Assembly: GCF_031755915.1 (NCBI RefSeq)
Contig: NC_083379.1
Coordinates: 5,715,501-5,779,500 of the forward strand
Reading direction: 5' to 3'
Length of the DNA stretch: 64,000 nt
DNA from: Ziziphus jujuba
Taxonomy: Eukaryota; Streptophyta; Magnoliopsida; Rosales; Rhamnaceae
Below, one piece after another: positions 34,448-47,047 of this stretch. The notes under the pieces were generated by a model. The model was not told where the DNA came from. It searched no databases and saw nothing but the letters and a program-made list of their open reading frames with translations. The position numbers and the translations under genes are program-made. How positions within the stretch are numbered: the stretch's first letter is position 1; each line of letters begins with the position of its first letter.

Positions 34448-35383
34448 GGTACACACTAACAGGTTTGGCATTCTGCAAATTGAACCTACTAAGAATCTTC
34501 TCAATATACCCTTTCTAACTTAGATACAATCTGCCTGCTTGTCTATCTCTAAAAATCTCTATTCCTAGAATCTTCTTCGTTGCTCCCAAATCTTTCATCT
34601 TAAACTCTCTACTAAGCTGGGTTTTAACGTTTCTTATCTCTCTCTTATCCTTGACTGCTATCAACATGTCATCCACATACAAGAGTAAGTAAACAAACAA
34701 CCCATCATCACTCCTCTTAAAATAAACACAACTATCATAACTATATCTCTTAAAACCATTAGAGATCATAAATGAGTCAAACCTCTTATACCATTGCTCA
34801 GGAGACTATTTTAGACCATAAAGAGACTTTTTCAACAAGCAAACATAGTCTTCTTTACTTGAAACTACAAAGCCTTCTAGTTGTTGCATGTAGATGTCCT
34901 CCTCAAGTTCACCATGTAAGAATGTTGTCTTTACATCTAATTGCTCAAGCTCAAAATCATACAAAGCCACAATACCAACCAAAGCTCTAATTGAACTATA
35001 ATTTACAACTGGTGAAAACACATTCGTGAAGTCAACACTTGGAACCTGACTATAACCCTTGCAACTAGTCTCGCCTTATATCTAGCTTCCTTAACTCTAG
35101 GTATCTCTTCCTTCCTTTTGAACACCCATTTGCAATGAATAGCTTTCTTACCCTTAGGAAATCTCACAAACTCCAATGTGCCATTCTTATGTAGAGACTT
35201 TATCTCCTCCCACATAGCAATCATCCATCTGCCAGAATCATCACAACTAATTGCCTCTAAATAAGTAGAAGGTCCTTTACTTGAATCAATACTCTTTGCT
35301 ACATTCACGGCATAGACAACCAAATCAGCCTCAGCATACCTCTGTGGAGCTCTAACATCTTTTCCAGGCCTGTCCTTAGCCAT
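34448..35383 (-). pseudogene. copia-2 reverse transcriptase part
   Basis: Minus-strand segments in order: GRWMIAMWEEIKSLHKNGTL, HCKWVFKRKEE, YKARLVA, LEQLDVKTTFLHGELEEDIY, LLKKSLYGLK, then VYLLLYVDDMLIA (catalytic YVDD) and MKDLGATKKILGIEI. There is a frameshift near 35020-35060 and a stop after YGLK. Gag, protease and integrase are missing, so the element is truncated at about 35384. It continues across gypsy C into 30726-29894. Confidence 0.85.
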
Positions 35384-36294
35384 AATATGACTAATTAAAA
35401 GTCCTATATGTTCGATTATTGTAAGGTTTGGTTATAATCAAACTAAAATACCTTTTATCCACTAATTTTGTGGTTAAAACTTTAGACATGATGATAGTGT
35501 GTATATATATATATATTCTGTTTCCAATTATATGTTTGGTAACTATCTTCAAACATAACATTAGTTACCAAATTTCGTTGTCATATTAAATTTGACCTTT
35601 AGTTATAATACACAACATGTTATTGTAATCCAACATATATAGTTTAATCACAACATTTGTTGTACAAAACATATAATGGAAAAAAAGTTATTTTCTTTCA
35701 GTATTCATACTTAACTAGACCCAATATTTTTGCCAATGCTTAGTTAACACCTAAACTAGAAAAAAAGGTAGAGAAAAAAAGATGCCCTGTAGACACAGTG
35801 ATAAACTCACAATTAATAAGGTCATATTTTAATAACGTTCCTTTTCAGGCATTGAGATTATTTCATCTTGTGTTTAAATTCTATACATTTGATACTCTGT
35901 TTTAATATAATTTTTTGTTTTAAATAATATATAATAAATATTTTTACAGGATTATAAGTAGTAAAAGAAGAAATTATATTTTTTGTGCAAAAGAACAGAT
36001 CTTTCCTACAACAATTTTTCTGAGAGCTCTAAGCAACCTAGCTGTACAAATACATCGTAAGAATATTATACCTCTTCATTTACTCCATATACATTCCAGC
36101 CTTACTTGAGCACTGTACCTCTTCATTTACTCCATTTATGAACTTCCTCAATATTTTGGATCAAATATGCTTGTTGGCTAACCAAGAATTTATTCAAAAG
36201 GCTTTTCCTTACATGGAAACTCGTAAGATTCTAATTGAACTTGTAAACTTTAACTAAATTTTTCAGATTTCTAATTTAATAACATGATCTCACT

Positions 36295-36325
<31 letters not shown>

Positions 36326-36667
36326 GGTATCACAATATTCAAGAACACCTATGGAGTGCATGAAGGACAGAGTCAAACCATGCTCAGAAGGTATCTGCTA
36401 ATTAGTTGCTACTTGTTTCTTAAAAAATGTGAACCTAAAATTTTGATGATAAATTGAGGTTCAATACGATGTCAACCCGATTATGAAGGGGACCTTATTG
36501 CTAACAGCTTAAACTTTCGAATAGTTTTCAGTTCAACGAAAAATAAATAAACAAATAAATAAAACAAAAAAATTGTTTGTGTTTGCTTGCCTTCTTGGCC
36601 TTTGAAATTGTGACAAAGAAGGTTAATGTATTATTGTCTAACTGCTATGGCGGATGTGGCTTAACAG
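35384..36667. other. spacer before malectin exon of copy C; G23 tract
   Basis: No gene is supported. The stretch at about 36180-36391 resembles 115-342 upstream of the first kinase fragment. A run of 23 G at 36305-36327 follows a T-run. The ATG at 36577 reads into the malectin exon only through intron sequence. Confidence 0.5.
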
Positions 36668-37160
36668 ATCAATACTCATTACACATAAATTGTGGTGGAA
36701 ATCCAACCACTGTTGGAGGCATCGATTATGAAGGGGACATAAACGAAGCAGGTTCAGCACAGTTGATCTTCCCCTCAGATAATACTTGGGGAATTAGTAA
36801 TACTGGAAGCTTTGGGAGTCGGACGGAGTACATAACCAAAAATGTATCTAAACTCGAGATGAATAACTCTGAATTATACACTAGTGCATGCCTCTCTGCT
36901 CTTTTTCTCACGTATTATGGACAATGCTTAGCAAATGGAAATTACGCCGTCAAACTTCACTTTTCAGATATAACATTTAGAGACAATAAATCCTCTCATA
37001 GTCTTTCAAGACGGATATTCGATGTTTATATTCAAGTAACTTCCATTCATTTACATTATATATATTGCACAAATTCTTTATGAGCTTGTGAAAATATTTT
37101 AATGGGATGAGCTTTTTATTGGCAGGACAAATTGGAGTTGAGGGATTTTGACATTAAAAA

Positions 37161-37851
37161 TGTGACAGTTCAGCCCAGACCACCCGCATGCAGATATTGT
37201 CCTCTTTGGGCCTGGGGAATCCTCTTCCGACCCAGCCCTCAAGGGTTTAAAACGCATCTCAATGGTTAGGGGGAATCCTCTTCCAACCCCTAGCTACCAA
37301 TCCCAACGGCTCGGGCCTCCAAGGTCCAACCGAAATATTGTCCCTTTGGAAGCTAAGTGGTGAGCCCAATCCTACTCCTCACGGTTTTACTTTCCCCCAT
37401 GGAAACGCTTTTTCAAGGGAAAGGTATCCACACGCTTATAAGCCATGTTTCGTTCCCCTTTCCAACCAACGTGGGACTTGACAATCCTCCCCCCTTGAGG
37501 CCCAGCGTCCTCGCTGGCACACCGATCTGGGTACTGGCTCTAATACCATCTATAACAGCCCAGTCCACCCACATGTAATATTGTCCGCTTTAGGCCCAGC
37601 TCGCATGGTTTTGTCAAAACAAATTGCAATGGTTAGGGGGAATCCTCTTTCAACCCCTACCTGCCAGTCCCACTGGCCCGGGCCTCCCAGGCCCAACCGA
37701 GATAATGTCCGCTTTGGAAGCTAGGTGGTGAGCCCAATCGTACCCCTCACGGTTTTACTTTTCCTCATGGGAACCTGTCTTCAAGGGAAAGATATCCACA
37801 CGTTTATAAGCCATGTTTCGTTCCCCTTTCCAACTGACGTGGGACTTGACA
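37161..37851 (-). mobile_element. complete TRIM inside the malectin exon of copy C
   Basis: Minus orientation. LTRs 37161-37483 (323 nt) and 37551-37851 (301 nt) flank an internal segment with CTCTAATACCATC, the complement of the PBS. AAAAA occurs on both sides (37156-37160, 37852-37856). LTRs are about twice as long as those of the 25820 copy, through an extra central block that includes an inner GGGGGAATCCTCTT repeat. The exon resumes directly after it with the GVDKxxVKxFK-type segment seen at 1015. Confidence 0.9.
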
Positions 37852-39076
37852 AAAAAAGAAGTAAAAAGGGTTGACAAGGAACTCGTCAAAGAATTCAAAG
37901 CTATTGAGGTGAAGGATAAAAGTATAGAGATTCGATTTTATTGGGATGGTAAAGGAACAACTTCTGGACCAAGAAAAGGAACACTTGGTCCTCTTATATC
38001 AGCTATCTCTGTGGTATCTGGTAAATTTTAAAAGCTCAAAAATATTAGTGTAAACTCAAAAAAGTTTAGTAACCTCAATTGTGATTTAGAGAATTCCCTT
38101 TTTTATGTGTGTGTTCGGTTTAGTCGTAGACAATAAATGTTAAATTTGACTAGTATTCTTCTTCTATGCAGAGTTCAACCCTCTAGTAGAACCAGTACAT
38201 TCTAAGGAGTCTCAAAATTCGCGTGTAATAGTGATTGCAGCTATCGTTAGTGTGTTATGTCTCATTTGCGTTACATTAGGCATCCTCTGGTTGAAATGCC
38301 ATTTCAATGCATCAAGGGATAAAGGTGATGGTAATCAAATACAAACTCTTGTATTTTACGATGGCTACAATCAATGATGTTTTATCGATATGAAATTTGT
38401 CTCAATATCATAACCTCATTATTTTTATATAGAGTTAAGATGTCTAGATCTTCAAACTGGTTTTTTTTTTGGCTTTGGACAAATTAAAACTGCTACAAAC
38501 AACTTCGGCCCTACAAACAAAATTGGAGAAGGTGGTTTTGGAACTATCTACAAGGTACAACCCAAAAATTATGGTTTATCATCCTTTACATATTATAGCT
38601 TAGTTATATTTTTATTATGACATTCTATATTTATATACACACGCACATATATATATATATATATAAATAATATAGTTGTTAAATGTTGATAGAACATTTT
38701 TTATGTAGGGTATACTGTCGGATGGCACAATAATTGCAGTTAAGCAACTTCTGCAAAGTCAAAGCAAGGAAATCATGAATTTGTGAATAATGATTTCTGG
38801 TCTACAGTATCCAAATCTTGTTAGATTATATGGATGTTGTATTGAAAGAAATCAACAGTTGTTGGTGTACGAATACATGGAAATAATAATCTTGCCAGAG
38901 CTCTGTTTGGTGAGTTTGATTTCCTGCCATAACTTGCTGTTGATTTCTAATTTGGTAGAATTAGGTACCACAAAGTACTAGAATATTAGGATTTAATACA
39001 TTTTGATTAATGTTCGATTAGCTATAAAGAATATTAATTGCAGGTACAAAAGAAGGAGGGTTGAAAATGGACTAGC

Positions 39077-40130
39077 TGTCAGGACCCGTCTAAAATTTCT
39101 CCCCAGAGCCCTGGACAAGCCCTGATCCCAGGGAAATACCACCGATCCTTCCAACGAAAAATCCAGCAGCACCTCCCCTAAGGGTAGGACTAACCAAAAT
39201 TTTCCTGTACAGAAAACAACACTCCAATAATATCTCCTTATTCCTCCCACCCTACAATTTGTTTCCACAAACGGCAGCACTTCAATAATAGTTCATAAAA
39301 AACACATGCATATACAATACGCATAATTTACTAATTAAATTACCAAAATATATATTTCAACACTCACGTCCGCCCACACCACCCACTTAGTACCATATTA
39401 CAATTAGAATCATTTTATCACATTCCAATACATAACGTAAATAGGAGAGTTTGATAATATTAATAATAGTAATAACCTCATAACTTGCCCGTAGGCTTCC
39501 ATACTTGCTTATAGCTCACCCACTTGCCCGAAGGCTTACTCACTTGCCCGAAGGCTTATGTACCTGCTCGAAGGCTTCTGCATAATACCAATTACAATAA
39601 TAAAATAATAATAAAATAAAATAAAATAAAATAATCAGAATGATAATAATATGGAAAATAATAATAATAATAAGGAATAGATAATTAATAATCATACTAA
39701 CAATTTTAATAGCAATAATAATCACAAGATACCAATAATAAAATTGTAGAAATCATGATAATTAATGACAATGATAATTATAATAAATAATGAAATCGTT
39801 ACAAAAAAAAATCATAATAAATAATAATAGCAATTAAATATAACGTTAGAAAATTAGATTATGGATAATCAAAATAATGTAAGTAGAATAACATTTTAAA
39901 ATCCAATTCATATTATAAAATATACACTCACATTGAAGGTATGAACGATACCCTCTAATATGCTGTGTGATCCCGAGCTGTCGCCGGTACCTTACTACCG
40001 ATACAGTCCGGGATGGTTGCCTTGATTGGCCAACCGATCCCCTGGGCTTGTAAGCAACATAGTTACGAGGCTAGCTCTTCATGGACCACATGGGATCGTC
40101 GCCTCGTGCGATGTAATATAAACATTACAT

Positions 40131-40175
<45 letters not shown>

Positions 40176-42500
40176 AGATATTTAATACACATACTATATA
40201 CCAGTGGCGCCAACGGATACTCAGCATCCCGAGCACCGCCAGACAGGGGGTTAAAGAGAAAAACCGGCATACGGTCACGTGGGGTCTCACCGTGCTGCTT
40301 CTAACAGGTGTCCTGACCATGGAGGGGCAGCCTACCCCCAATCCGATGGCAACCACAGGACAACCCCATAAATCACCTGCGCGCTAATCACATCTACATC
40401 CACCTGCGCACTAATCACATCCACAACAACAGAACACCGGTACGTGTATGGTGCATCTAAAAAAAAAAAACATAAATCATAAAAACTAATATATTTTTAT
40501 TAATTTAGAAACTTTCGTAAATACCCAATTGATTTATTTTAATCAATTAAACATGAAACTTTTCCCAAATCTTTCGATATCATAAAACCATTTTTCTAAA
40601 TTCGTCTCAATGCATAATAAATATATTATTTATCATAATCTCTAATTTCTCAATAATAATCCAATAAAATAATAATTCCCAATAAATTTCATAATAACAA
40701 AATAATAATTAAGAGAAATTAAAATCCCAATAATTTATATATAAAATTTCTTAATGCCAATCACTTGAAATATATTTTTCAAATATATAAATATTAATTA
40801 TTCCAACAATAAAATACAATAATTATTAATTAAACTCCAAATATATAAAATCCTTAAAACCCAAAAATATATATATAATGCACAAATATTTAATTTCATT
40901 CAATCTTGGCATCAAAACACAAATTACAATTTTACTAATTATTCAACACCCAAAATAATATTTCAGATATTCAAATACCGCATAACACAGATAATTTAAC
41001 ACCCGAAAATACAATTGAATGTGGGTCATTCACCTTGAGCATGTAATTAATCCATGATCCTTCATAGGATCGACTCCACAATCCGCATATGCTCCTCAAA
41101 TGACAATTTTACACATACTCAAATAAAATAATATTTTATTCAGATATTTAATATCCGGTACCTGACGGCCTAACACAAAATTTGCGAGTAATATACTGAA
41201 ACGAAGCTTACAACATGAGGATGACGGATTGAGGCTTACCTCCCGGAGATCGGACTTGTGGTGGTCGGAATCTCACTGGAAGCTCTCGGTATTCAAGTCC
41301 TCGATTCTCTTAAACCGTCGCGAATTGGAGGAAAAGGACACCGAATCTGGGTTCAGGGGGTCGGAATTAGTGGGGAGGGACTGGCGGTGCAACTGGGTAC
41401 TCGCCGGAACTGGATTTTCCGGTGAGCCGCCGAATCCCACCGGAAACCGTCACCGCCGGTGGCGCGTCCGGTGGCTAGTGGCCAAGATTTTTGGGGGTTT
41501 TGTATATCTAGGGGAGAGGGTTCTAACGGGATCAGGGATGAGGCAAACAGAGACCGGACGGCGAAGAGATCTGGGTTTGAAGATTTTCGGCCCCTAGCTA
41601 GAAAATACTCCGATCCCGGTGCATCGAAGGTCCGGTAGCCGTGAAATTTGGTGGGCTGTTCGAAAATGAGGAGGTGGTGAGGGGTGGCTGGCGCGTGTGG
41701 CCTGAAAATGGCCGAAAATGGCTCAAACGGCGGTGGCCGGTGGTGGAGGGGAAAAATGGCCGTCGCCAGAAAACGCTTCGATCCCGGCGCGTTACTGGCC
41801 GGTTGGCCATGAGATTTGGGTGACCAGTCAGAATTGAGGAGGCGGAGGCAGTGGGGTGGCACGTGTGGCCTTCTGGTGGCCAAATAATGGCCAACCGGTG
41901 GTGGCCGATTTTTCTCCCCCTCTCTTTCTCTCTCCTCCTTCTCTCTCCTCCCTCCCCCCCCCCCCCCCCCCCCCGCGCTCTCTTCTCTCCCACCTCCTCT
42001 AAGAAAAACCACATGGGTGACACTATGCACTCACAGGAATGGCTGAGATCGCGACACGTGGTGTTTCACTGTTCACCGATTCAAAAATATAATAAAATAT
42101 TACAGTGTTCGGAAAACTTTGCAGGTTCGTAACTTTTTAACGGAATGTCAAAATTAAGCGTGCTGCTAGTCTATGAACTCATATCGATTAGCACTTTACA
42201 ACCATACAAGAGTCAACTCAAAATTCTACATAAATAAAAAGTCAACCCTCAGCACCTTTGGACAATTCGGACCTCAATTTGTTTTGCTCGTAACTTTCAA
42301 ATCGTAGCTCCGTTTTCGACGTGCTACTAGTTTATGGACTCGTGACAACGCGTACTTTGTAACAGTACCTCGATCAATGTGAGATTCCATCAGGAGAAAA
42401 AAGTCAACATTTGATCCCTTCTCGGTCAACGTTGGTCAAACCCAGTCAACCTTGGTCAAATTTTAGAAATTTCCAATGTACCTTGGGATGGGGTGTTACA
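39077..42500 (-). mobile_element. gypsy long LTR D inside the kinase exon of copy C
   Basis: 3424 nt from TGTCAGGACCCGTC to GGGATGGGGTGTTACA, minus orientation, with no internal coding domain, so a solo LTR. The target duplication is CTAGC (39072-39076) and CTGGC (42501-42505); uninterrupted paralogues have a Trp codon here (AACTGGCCAACA at 2630). It contains a minisatellite of CTTGCCCGAAGGCTTA units (about 39485-39575), (AC)n(AT)n at about 40130-40175 and a C21 tract at 41954-41974. Confidence 0.9.
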
Positions 42501-42730
42501 CTGGCCTACAAGGTGAAATATATGTATTGGTATAGCAAGGGGTCTTACTTTCTTACATGGGGAATCAACGTTGAAAGTTGTTCATAGAGACATCAAGACA
42601 ACCAATGTACTACTTGATGGGGAACTTAATCCCAAGATATCTGATTTTGGTTTAGCCAAACTTGACGAAGAGGAAAAAACTCACGTTAGCACCAGAATTG
42701 CTTAAACCATGTGATACAAGAGGGGAGGAT

Positions 42731-43359
42731 TGTGAGATCCTACATCGGTTGGAAAGGGGAACGAAACATGCCTTAAAAGAAGGTGTGGATACCTTTCCTT
42801 TGCGACGCATTCCCATGAGGAAAAGTAAAACCGTGAGGGCTGGGTCCAAAGCGAACAATATCGTGATTGGGCCTGAAAGCCCGTGCCAGTGGGACTGGTA
42901 GGTAGGGGTTGTAAGAGGATTCCCCCTAACCATTGCGACGCGTTTTGACAAAACCGTGTGGGCTGGGTCCAACGCGGACAATATCACATGCGGGTGGACT
43001 GGACTGTTACAGATGGTATCAGAGCCAGTACCCGGATTGGTGTGCCAGCAAGGATGCTGGGCCCCAAAGGGGGAGGATTGTGAGATCCCACAAGGGTTGG
43101 AAAGGGGAACGAAGCATGCCTTAAAAGAGAGTGTGGATACCTTTCCCTTGCGACGCGTTCCCATGAGGGAAAGTAAAACCGTACGGGCTGATCCCAAAGC
43201 GGACAATATCGTGATTGGGCCTGGAAGCCCGTGCCAGTGGGACTGGTAAGTAGGGGTTGTAAGAGGATTTCCCCTAACCATTATGATGCGTTTTAACAAA
43301 ACCGTGCGGGCTGAGCCCAAAGCGGGCAATATCGCATGCGGGTGGACTGGGCTATTACA
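42731..43359 (+). mobile_element. TRIM with long (281-nt) LTRs in copy C kinase intron
   Basis: Two equal 281-nt LTRs (42731-43011, 43079-43359) enclose a 67-nt internal part with GATGGTATCAGAGCCAGTAC and a purine tract. The left flank (AAGAGGGGAGGAT) looks like a further internal segment, so the element may once have been a longer array. It follows the donor GT of the activation-loop exon. No target duplication is visible. Confidence 0.85.
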
Positions 43360-43982
43360 TTCTTTCTTCTCATTAATAAATTCTTTTGTAGTTAGTGTTA
43401 TATTATATTTTGTCGGAAATTATATATGATTCGTTTTCTTATTCTAACATTTTGTTCTTTAGCATATAAATGCTAATATATAGCTTTATGAAAAGTAAGG
43501 ATTAACTAGTATGCTATATAACGTGCAGAGGATATATGACACCAGAGTATGCACTATGAGGTTACTTAACCTATAAAGCAGACGTCTACAATTTTGGTGT
43601 TGTTGCATTAGAGATTGTTGCTGGGAAGTACAACATGAAATATCGACCAACTAAGAACTATGTAGGCCTTGTAGATTGGGTAAGGACATGTTTATATATA
43701 TGTATATTTTCTTTTATGTATAAGTAGAAGCATAAATTGGACAATTAACTTCATGGTTGCAATGGTGTTTGATCAGGCCCTTGTTCTACAACAAAGAGGA
43801 GATTTAATGAAGTTTGTGGATCCAAAATTGGAGTCTGATTTCAACAAGGAAGAGATAGTTAGAGTGATCATAGTGGCACTATTATGTACAAACTCATCAC
43901 TAGCGCTTAGGCCTATAATGTCGGCAGTACTGAGCATGCTTGAAGGCTACACAGTTGTTCCAGAATTGATAATGGATCCCAG

Positions 43983-44246
43983 TAATTATGGTGATCCATA
44001 AGGTTAAAAGCCATAAAGGAGCATCTTCAGTAAATTACATAGCATTGCCCATCTGAGTCTCAAAGCCTCATTGCTTCATTAGCACTAGTGCACTCTTCTA
44101 CCACCTCTCGCCCCTAATTATGGTGATCCATCGAGGTTAGAAGCCATAAAGGAGCATTTTTAGCAAATTACACAGCATTGCCCATCTGAGTCTCAAAGCC
44201 TCATTGCTTCATCAACACTTGTGGACTCTTCTACTACCTCTCGCCC
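43983..44246 (+). repeat. 132-bp tandem duplication of the kinase C-terminal tail
   Basis: TAATTATGGTGATCCAT starts at 43983 and 44115, and the units share GCCATAAAGGAGCAT, GCATTGCCCATCTGAGTCTC and CACCTCTCGCCC or CTACCTCTCGCCC. The sequence corresponds to the last-exon tail seen intact at 47210-47340. The duplication includes the early stop region of copy C. Confidence 0.9.
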
Positions 44247-44809
44247 TAGGATCACCATCAAAATAGTCTAAATTATTCACAATAATAAACTCCTTGAAAT
44301 CTTAATTTAAAAAAAATTATGGAGATTCAAGTGTATCTTTTTAAAAATACATGAATATGTGCTTGAATCTTTAAGATATCTTCATTTTCATTGGAGTTGA
44401 TCTATATATATTATAATATATAATGATGCTACGGAGCCTATACTTAAGGTATATAAGTTCTTTTTTTTTTTTTTTTTTTTTTTGGGGTGCATGATTCAAT
44501 GTTCTACTTATTTTTTTACCTTTTCTATTTCCACTAGAGATATGACTTTGTGGAGACGTTTCACACTCATTAAATAGAATCTAAGTAAAACTAGCACAAA
44601 AATTCTGAGTCTCAAATATTGGATAGCATGGGTTGTTTTTTACTTTTAGTAATTATTATTGTTTTTTTCTTTGTGTTTGGTAAACTTGACGAAATGAGTT
44701 TTGTTCGTAAACAGTTGACGCGAGCAAGGTAATGACGATGCAATTATGGGAGGGACAAGGATCCGTGTCCTTATAGAAGACGCCGAGGCCCCATGTAGCT
44801 CACCTTCCG
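44247..44809. other. 3' flank of copy C, no gene
   Basis: AT-rich, with a T-tract at 44461-44483. Nothing coding is seen. Confidence 0.4.
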
Positions 44810-45850
44810 TGCTTTTTGTGTTCACATTTTGAATGAATACTTGCTTTTCTTTGTCGGGACCTACAAGACAAAATTACTTGACCTAATTGACTTCTTTAAT
44901 TAATTTCTTCGTACTATTAATTTAATTTATTGTCAGGCACCAACACCGTATTGACCTGCCTCTCGTCTAAGTCAACATACCTTAGTCTGCATTCCCCCAC
45001 AACATCGCTATGTACATAATTATTGATTGTGGAATCTTTTTTCTTATACAATAGTAGAAGGGCATGACACATGAAAACAAGTAGGAAAATGAAGAATGTT
45101 TGGGGGGGGGGGGGGGAAGGAAAATGGAGAATTATGGATTTGAGGTTAAATAACAAATCAAATACATAATAAAGATCCCATGGTAATTTTGTTTTTTTTA
45201 TTACTTCAGTAAATTTGATTCTTAAACCTATTGAGATGGACTGATCATTACTTATAGGTTATTTACGAAACAGTTCAGATCAATCCAATACTGTTTGTAA
45301 TTTTAAAAAAAAAAAGAAGAAAAAAATAAAGAATTATGGATTTGAGGTTAAATAACAAATCAAATATATAATAAAGATCCCATGGTAATTTTGTTTTTTT
45401 TATTACTTCAGTAAATTTGATTCTTAAACCTATTGAGATGGACTGATCATTACTTATAGGTTATTTACGAAACAGTTCAGATCAATCCAATACTGTTTGT
45501 AATTTTTTTAAAAAAAAAAGAAAGCTTCCTTAAGTGTCATCGATATCTATTTTCCTTATTTCTACTAATTAGTTATATCAACAAATTGTTAAATGGATTA
45601 TACGAGATGATTTTATTCATTAAGCAAAAAAAATCGCATTAAGCAACCAACTAGTAGTATTTTAAAAAAAAAAAAAAAAATCCATTGCGACTAGCGATCA
45701 TCAAAATTCAACCAAAAGATTGCAACTTCGTTCGGGATCATAAAACAAGTTTTTTTTAAACTTCCTTTGGGATCATAAAGAAGTTTTTCTTCTAATTAAA
45801 ATGTAATACATAGTACCAACCAAATGCATGAAAACAAAAATAATACATAG
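44810..45850 (+). repeat. partner of the 14216-14905 duplication, with internal 202-bp tandem repeat
   Basis: Colinear with 14216-14905 (CTTTTTGTGTTCACATTTTG, AGACAAAATTACTTGACC, ATTGTGGAATCTTTTT). Inside it, 45131-45332 and 45333 to about 45520 are direct repeats with period 202 (ATTATGGATTTGAGGTTAAA, CCATGGTAATTTTG, GATGGACTGATCATTAC). There is also a G15 run at 45102-45116. Confidence 0.75.
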
Positions 45851-47047
45851 TACCAACCAAATTCATTCTGTAATTTAAAATTGCTCATAATTGATTATTT
45901 GGATAATATTTGAGGAATTTATATATGATGATGCTGATCATTTAGTTGTATTTCATTAATATATTCATTAACAAGTTTTTTTTTTTTTAATGAAATAATT
46001 GGGGCCAAGGAGAGAGAACGATAGTTAGGGATTAATTAATTAGAGAGAGAGAATATTATTTAGATGCAACAATAATTTAATTAAAAAAGTGTGAAAGAGT
46101 GTTTAGATACAGATTTGAAAATTTAAACCTTTATTAAAGGCAAAATATACACTTTTAGATCATATTTATAAAGGATTTAGATTTTTTGTTAAAAAACTTT
46201 GTCAAAAAAATTTGTATCGGGATCCTTCTCTATATATAAAGTAAGAAGGGATATAATATTTGGTAGTTATAACAATAAGGTATAAGAAATGTTTTTCAAG
46301 GAAACAATTGAATAATCATTTTATAAGAAAATTTGATTCCATTAATTTCATGAACAAAACAATGCATTTAAATAAGATAGTCGATTAGCGTAAGATTGAA
46401 AAGTTGGTGGATGGTCTAATTTTGATATCTTTCTTGAGACAAACAATCGGATACCAAAATTGAAAGCATTAATTTTTGGCCATACATAGAGATTAGCCAG
46501 AGCCATTGGTTCACACGTTTATTTTAATTTTCCCATGGAACACTTGGCACAATGTTGTTAATTGTGAGTCCGTGGAACATTAAATTCGATTTGTCCTTCA
46601 GCGGCCACTTGTAGCTGAGCTAATTTTCTCGTCTGCCTTAGCTCCATGACTTTTCTAATCTCTAAAGTCTCAACTTATCCAATTAAAATTATTAAATTAC
46701 AATGTATACATATAAAATAGTGGTGTAGTTTATTTAATTTTCTTAAATAATAAAGTCGGTATGATACCAGATAACGTAACCACGGAATTGAGGTCCAACA
46801 TTTTTTTTCCCCCAATTGAGGTCCAATTTGTAAAGATAAATCTTAAACCCTGTCTCATATATTAATTAAATGTATTTTGAAGTTATATTCGTATCTAACA
46901 ACGCTGATATAACAATATACCCAAAGCCATGATTTTCTTGTACAACAATTTTTGAATTCAAATTTTCCAATTTTAAAAGAAAAAAATCTATATATATATA
47001 TATATATATATACCGATTAACACTGCGGATACATGGGTATGATGCAG
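45851..47047. other. AT-rich spacer
   Basis: No gene is supported. (TA)n at 46990-47012 lies shortly before the orphan kinase exon. Confidence 0.4.

Larger units (their letters stand above)
36668..44001 (+). pseudogene. LRR-VIII-2 RLK copy C, malectin-TM-kinase half, multiply broken
   Basis: Exons: 36668-37035 (malectin, YSLHINCGG), 37125-37160 plus 37852-38020 (end of malectin, split by a TRIM), 38172-38324 (membrane helix VIVIAAIVSVLCLICVTLGI), 38433-38553 (GEGGFGTIYK), 38709-38909 (IIAVKQL), 39044-39076 plus 42506-42710 ([17 protein letters not shown]; split by LTR D), 43529-43679 (GYMTPEYAL) and 43777-44001 (C-lobe). Defects: base loss after VKQL, an 8-base loss near 38787, base loss in ATGGAAATAATA at 38876, TGA in the RCN-type segment and TAA at about 42702 in place of the AGT glycine, TGA for Trp in YALWGY, and an early TAA at 43999. 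It cannot give an active kinase. Confidence 0.9.

Noticed and set aside
36577..36667. ATG at 36577 as the true start of a malectin gene
   Set aside because: The open frame crosses a likely AG acceptor at 36666-36667, and homology to the first fragment begins only at the exon after it.
42652..43329. 225-codon minus-strand open frame
   Set aside because: It runs antisense through the TRIM LTRs and internal segment and partly through kinase exon sequence; the repetition of its residues mirrors the two LTRs.
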